A stretch of 64,000 nt of DNA, from the NCBI RefSeq assembly GCF_000014865.1, contig NC_008576.1:3304001-3368000 (forward strand), given 5' to 3'. The stretch is from Magnetococcus marinus MC-1. Its GTDB lineage: Bacteria > Pseudomonadota > Magnetococcia > Magnetococcales > Magnetococcaceae. The first letter of the stretch is position 1, and each line of letters opens with the position of its first letter. This document shows positions 62,860 to 64,000 of this stretch, piece by piece. The position numbers and the translations under genes are program-made. Under the pieces are notes generated by a model. It was not told where the DNA came from. It ran no database searches and saw nothing but the letters and a program-made list of their open reading frames with translations.

Positions 62860-62978
62860 AAAAACAACTGGCTACAAAGGGCGTTATTGTACACCCGTTT
62901 TCTCTTCATTGACCCTGCCTTACCCTCTACTGCACCATAGCTCTCTCATAAAAAACACTCCAAAAAAAGGAGGAAGCT

Positions 62979-63083
62979 ATGCAGACCAACCCAGCCATGA
63001 TGGCCAACGCCCTGGACGCCATTGACCAGCAATCACCTTTCTACCCTCCCCAAAAAAAGCCCAAAGAGCCCTGGCCCGGCTAA
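62979..63083 (+). CDS. 34-aa peptide gene (copy 2)
   Basis: Same frame and AAGGAGG site as 12047-12151 with a single Thr to Lys change. Confidence 0.5.
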   Translation: MQTNPAMMANALDAIDQQSPFYPPQKKPKEPWPG

Positions 63084-63213
63084 TGATTCTTTAACAGACT
63101 CTGTTATTTAGCGTCCCTCACCTACAATACAAAACTGACCCACGACGTATATTATGGACTCTCTCCGCTCAAACCGCTAAGATTTAGTAACACGCATCTG
63201 CATGTAGCTGCTA

Positions 63214-64000
63214 ATGGCGGGGATAGCTGTGAAATCAACTAATCAGTCAGATAAAACGATCAAAGGGCTACCCAAAAATCCCAGGCAGTCTGCATACATT
63301 TATATTATCCAGCTTCTGTTTATTTTCTTGCTTTTTTCTTTCTTCAGCTTTTCGGGCCTGGAGTTAATGTCAGGCTTACGCGGTTTGGTGAAGGCTGAAG
63401 GCACGTGGTCTAAGAATCAAAAATCTGCTGTCATTCAACTGATCAGTTATTCTGCTACAGGAGACGCTCTGGATTACGAGAAGTTTCAACAAGCACTAAT
63501 TCCAATTATGTATATGAGAAAAGCGAGAAATGCGTTACAGGAAAGTCCACCAAACTTTGAAATTGCTTCCCATAACCTTAAAGCTTCAGGAGTTCACTCG
63601 AATGATATTCGCACTATGAGCTTGATTATTGTTCACCTTAGCTGGCTAGAACATATAAAAGAGGCAATCCGTATTTGGGAGCTAGGTGATAAAGAGATTT
63701 TCAAGCTGCAGGATTTAGCAGAAAAAATTCAATACACTCACAATATAAACGGAAAAAACACTGTTTCACCAAACATATTAAAACAAATAAAACTGATAGA
63801 TAATAACGCAACCAAGCTTGAAAACAATTTCTCACTTGTTCTTGGTGAATTAGGTCGACTTGCAAAAAGCCTATTAAATACACTATTTGCTACGAGCTTC
63901 ATCTTTTCTTCTCTAATAAGCATTTCTTTATTTAAAATAGTTTATTCAAAATTTAGCAAAGCAGCCATTGCCCAAGAAAAGTTAAACAGAGAAATACTGA
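63214..64000 (+). CDS. Hybrid histidine kinase (copy 2), 3' end beyond window
   Basis: The first 262 residues match 12282-13068 base for base in length, with a few substitutions (for example GLRGLVKAEG for GLRGWVKAEG), covering both membrane segments and the sensor region. The kinase core lies outside the window. Confidence 0.85.
   Translation, partial: MAGIAVKSTNQSDKTIKGLPKNPRQSAYIYIIQLLFIFLLFSFFSFSGLELMSGLRGLVKAEGTWSKNQKSAVIQLISYSATGDALDYEKFQQALIPIMYMRKARNALQESPPNFEIASHNLKASGVHSNDIRTMSLIIVHLSWLEHIKEAIRIWELGDKEIFKLQDLAEKIQYTHNINGKNTVSPNILKQIKLIDNNATKLENNFSLVLGELGRLAKSLLNTLFATSFIFSSLISISLFKIVYSKFSKAAIAQEKLNREIL

Larger units (their letters stand above)
49331..64000. repeat. Copy 2 of duplicated integrative element (runs off right edge)
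   Basis: Direct repeat of 1-14285 minus the region left of the helicase zinc ribbon. Changes against copy 1: helicase cut at an IS66 junction, HNH gene gained at 50465, IS66 in the 71-aa gene, kinase continuing past the window. Confidence 0.8.

Overview
The window is an accessory, insertion-sequence-packed piece of a Gram-negative, probably alphaproteobacterial or Magnetococcia-like chromosome. This is an inference from the large sensor-kinase and c-di-GMP proteins and from the DUF2924 / large serine recombinase module, which is typical of those groups. No rRNA, tRNA, CRISPR array or phage structural gene was recognised.

Layout. (1) 1-14285: copy 1 of a site-specific mobile element. Leftward operon (5636 to <1): sigma-like factor, two-domain protein of unknown role, RecA-like AAA ATPase, DUF669 protein, DEAH helicase, small protein with an SSB-like tail, ParB-like nuclease domain. 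Second leftward operon (9362 to 5902): XRE regulator, ImmA/IrrE protease, then two translationally coupled genes that I do not recognise. Rightward operon (9541 to 12151): 71-aa protein, DUF2924, large serine recombinase, ParB-type HTH protein, 34-aa peptide. A hybrid histidine kinase follows. (2) 14286-33175: an IS graveyard with IS66 (two lineages), IS1634-like, IS4, IS5 and integrase-core elements nested in each other. It has an Rpn-type nuclease as passenger, and a chemotaxis cheB-cheR fusion and a diguanylate cyclase cut by insertions. (3) 33176-46303: host-type signalling and transport genes: a Kef/CPA2 antiporter, a five-domain periplasmic-binding/PAS/GGDEF/EAL/BLUF protein, receiver-domain remnants, more IS debris, and a substrate-binding protein paired with a 997-aa hybrid kinase. 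(4) 46500-49330: IS66 copies. (5) 49331-64000: copy 2 of the same element, same orientation, offset 48,498 bp (50,932 bp beyond an IS66 insertion).

The two element copies are mosaic. The XRE/ImmA/two-gene cassette is nearly identical in both, while the helicase and recombinase have diverged. Copy 2 has gained an HNH homing-endonuclease-like gene, lost the helicase C-terminus to an IS66 junction, and has IS66 inserted in its 71-aa gene. The most promising candidate for an undescribed system is the XRE-ImmA-controlled two-gene cassette: an 18-bp palindrome of the form GTTTA-N8-TAAAC lies in front of both the regulator and the cassette, which suggests joint repression relieved by the protease. 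The second is the PBP-PAS-GGDEF-EAL-BLUF protein, an unusual photoreceptor architecture.
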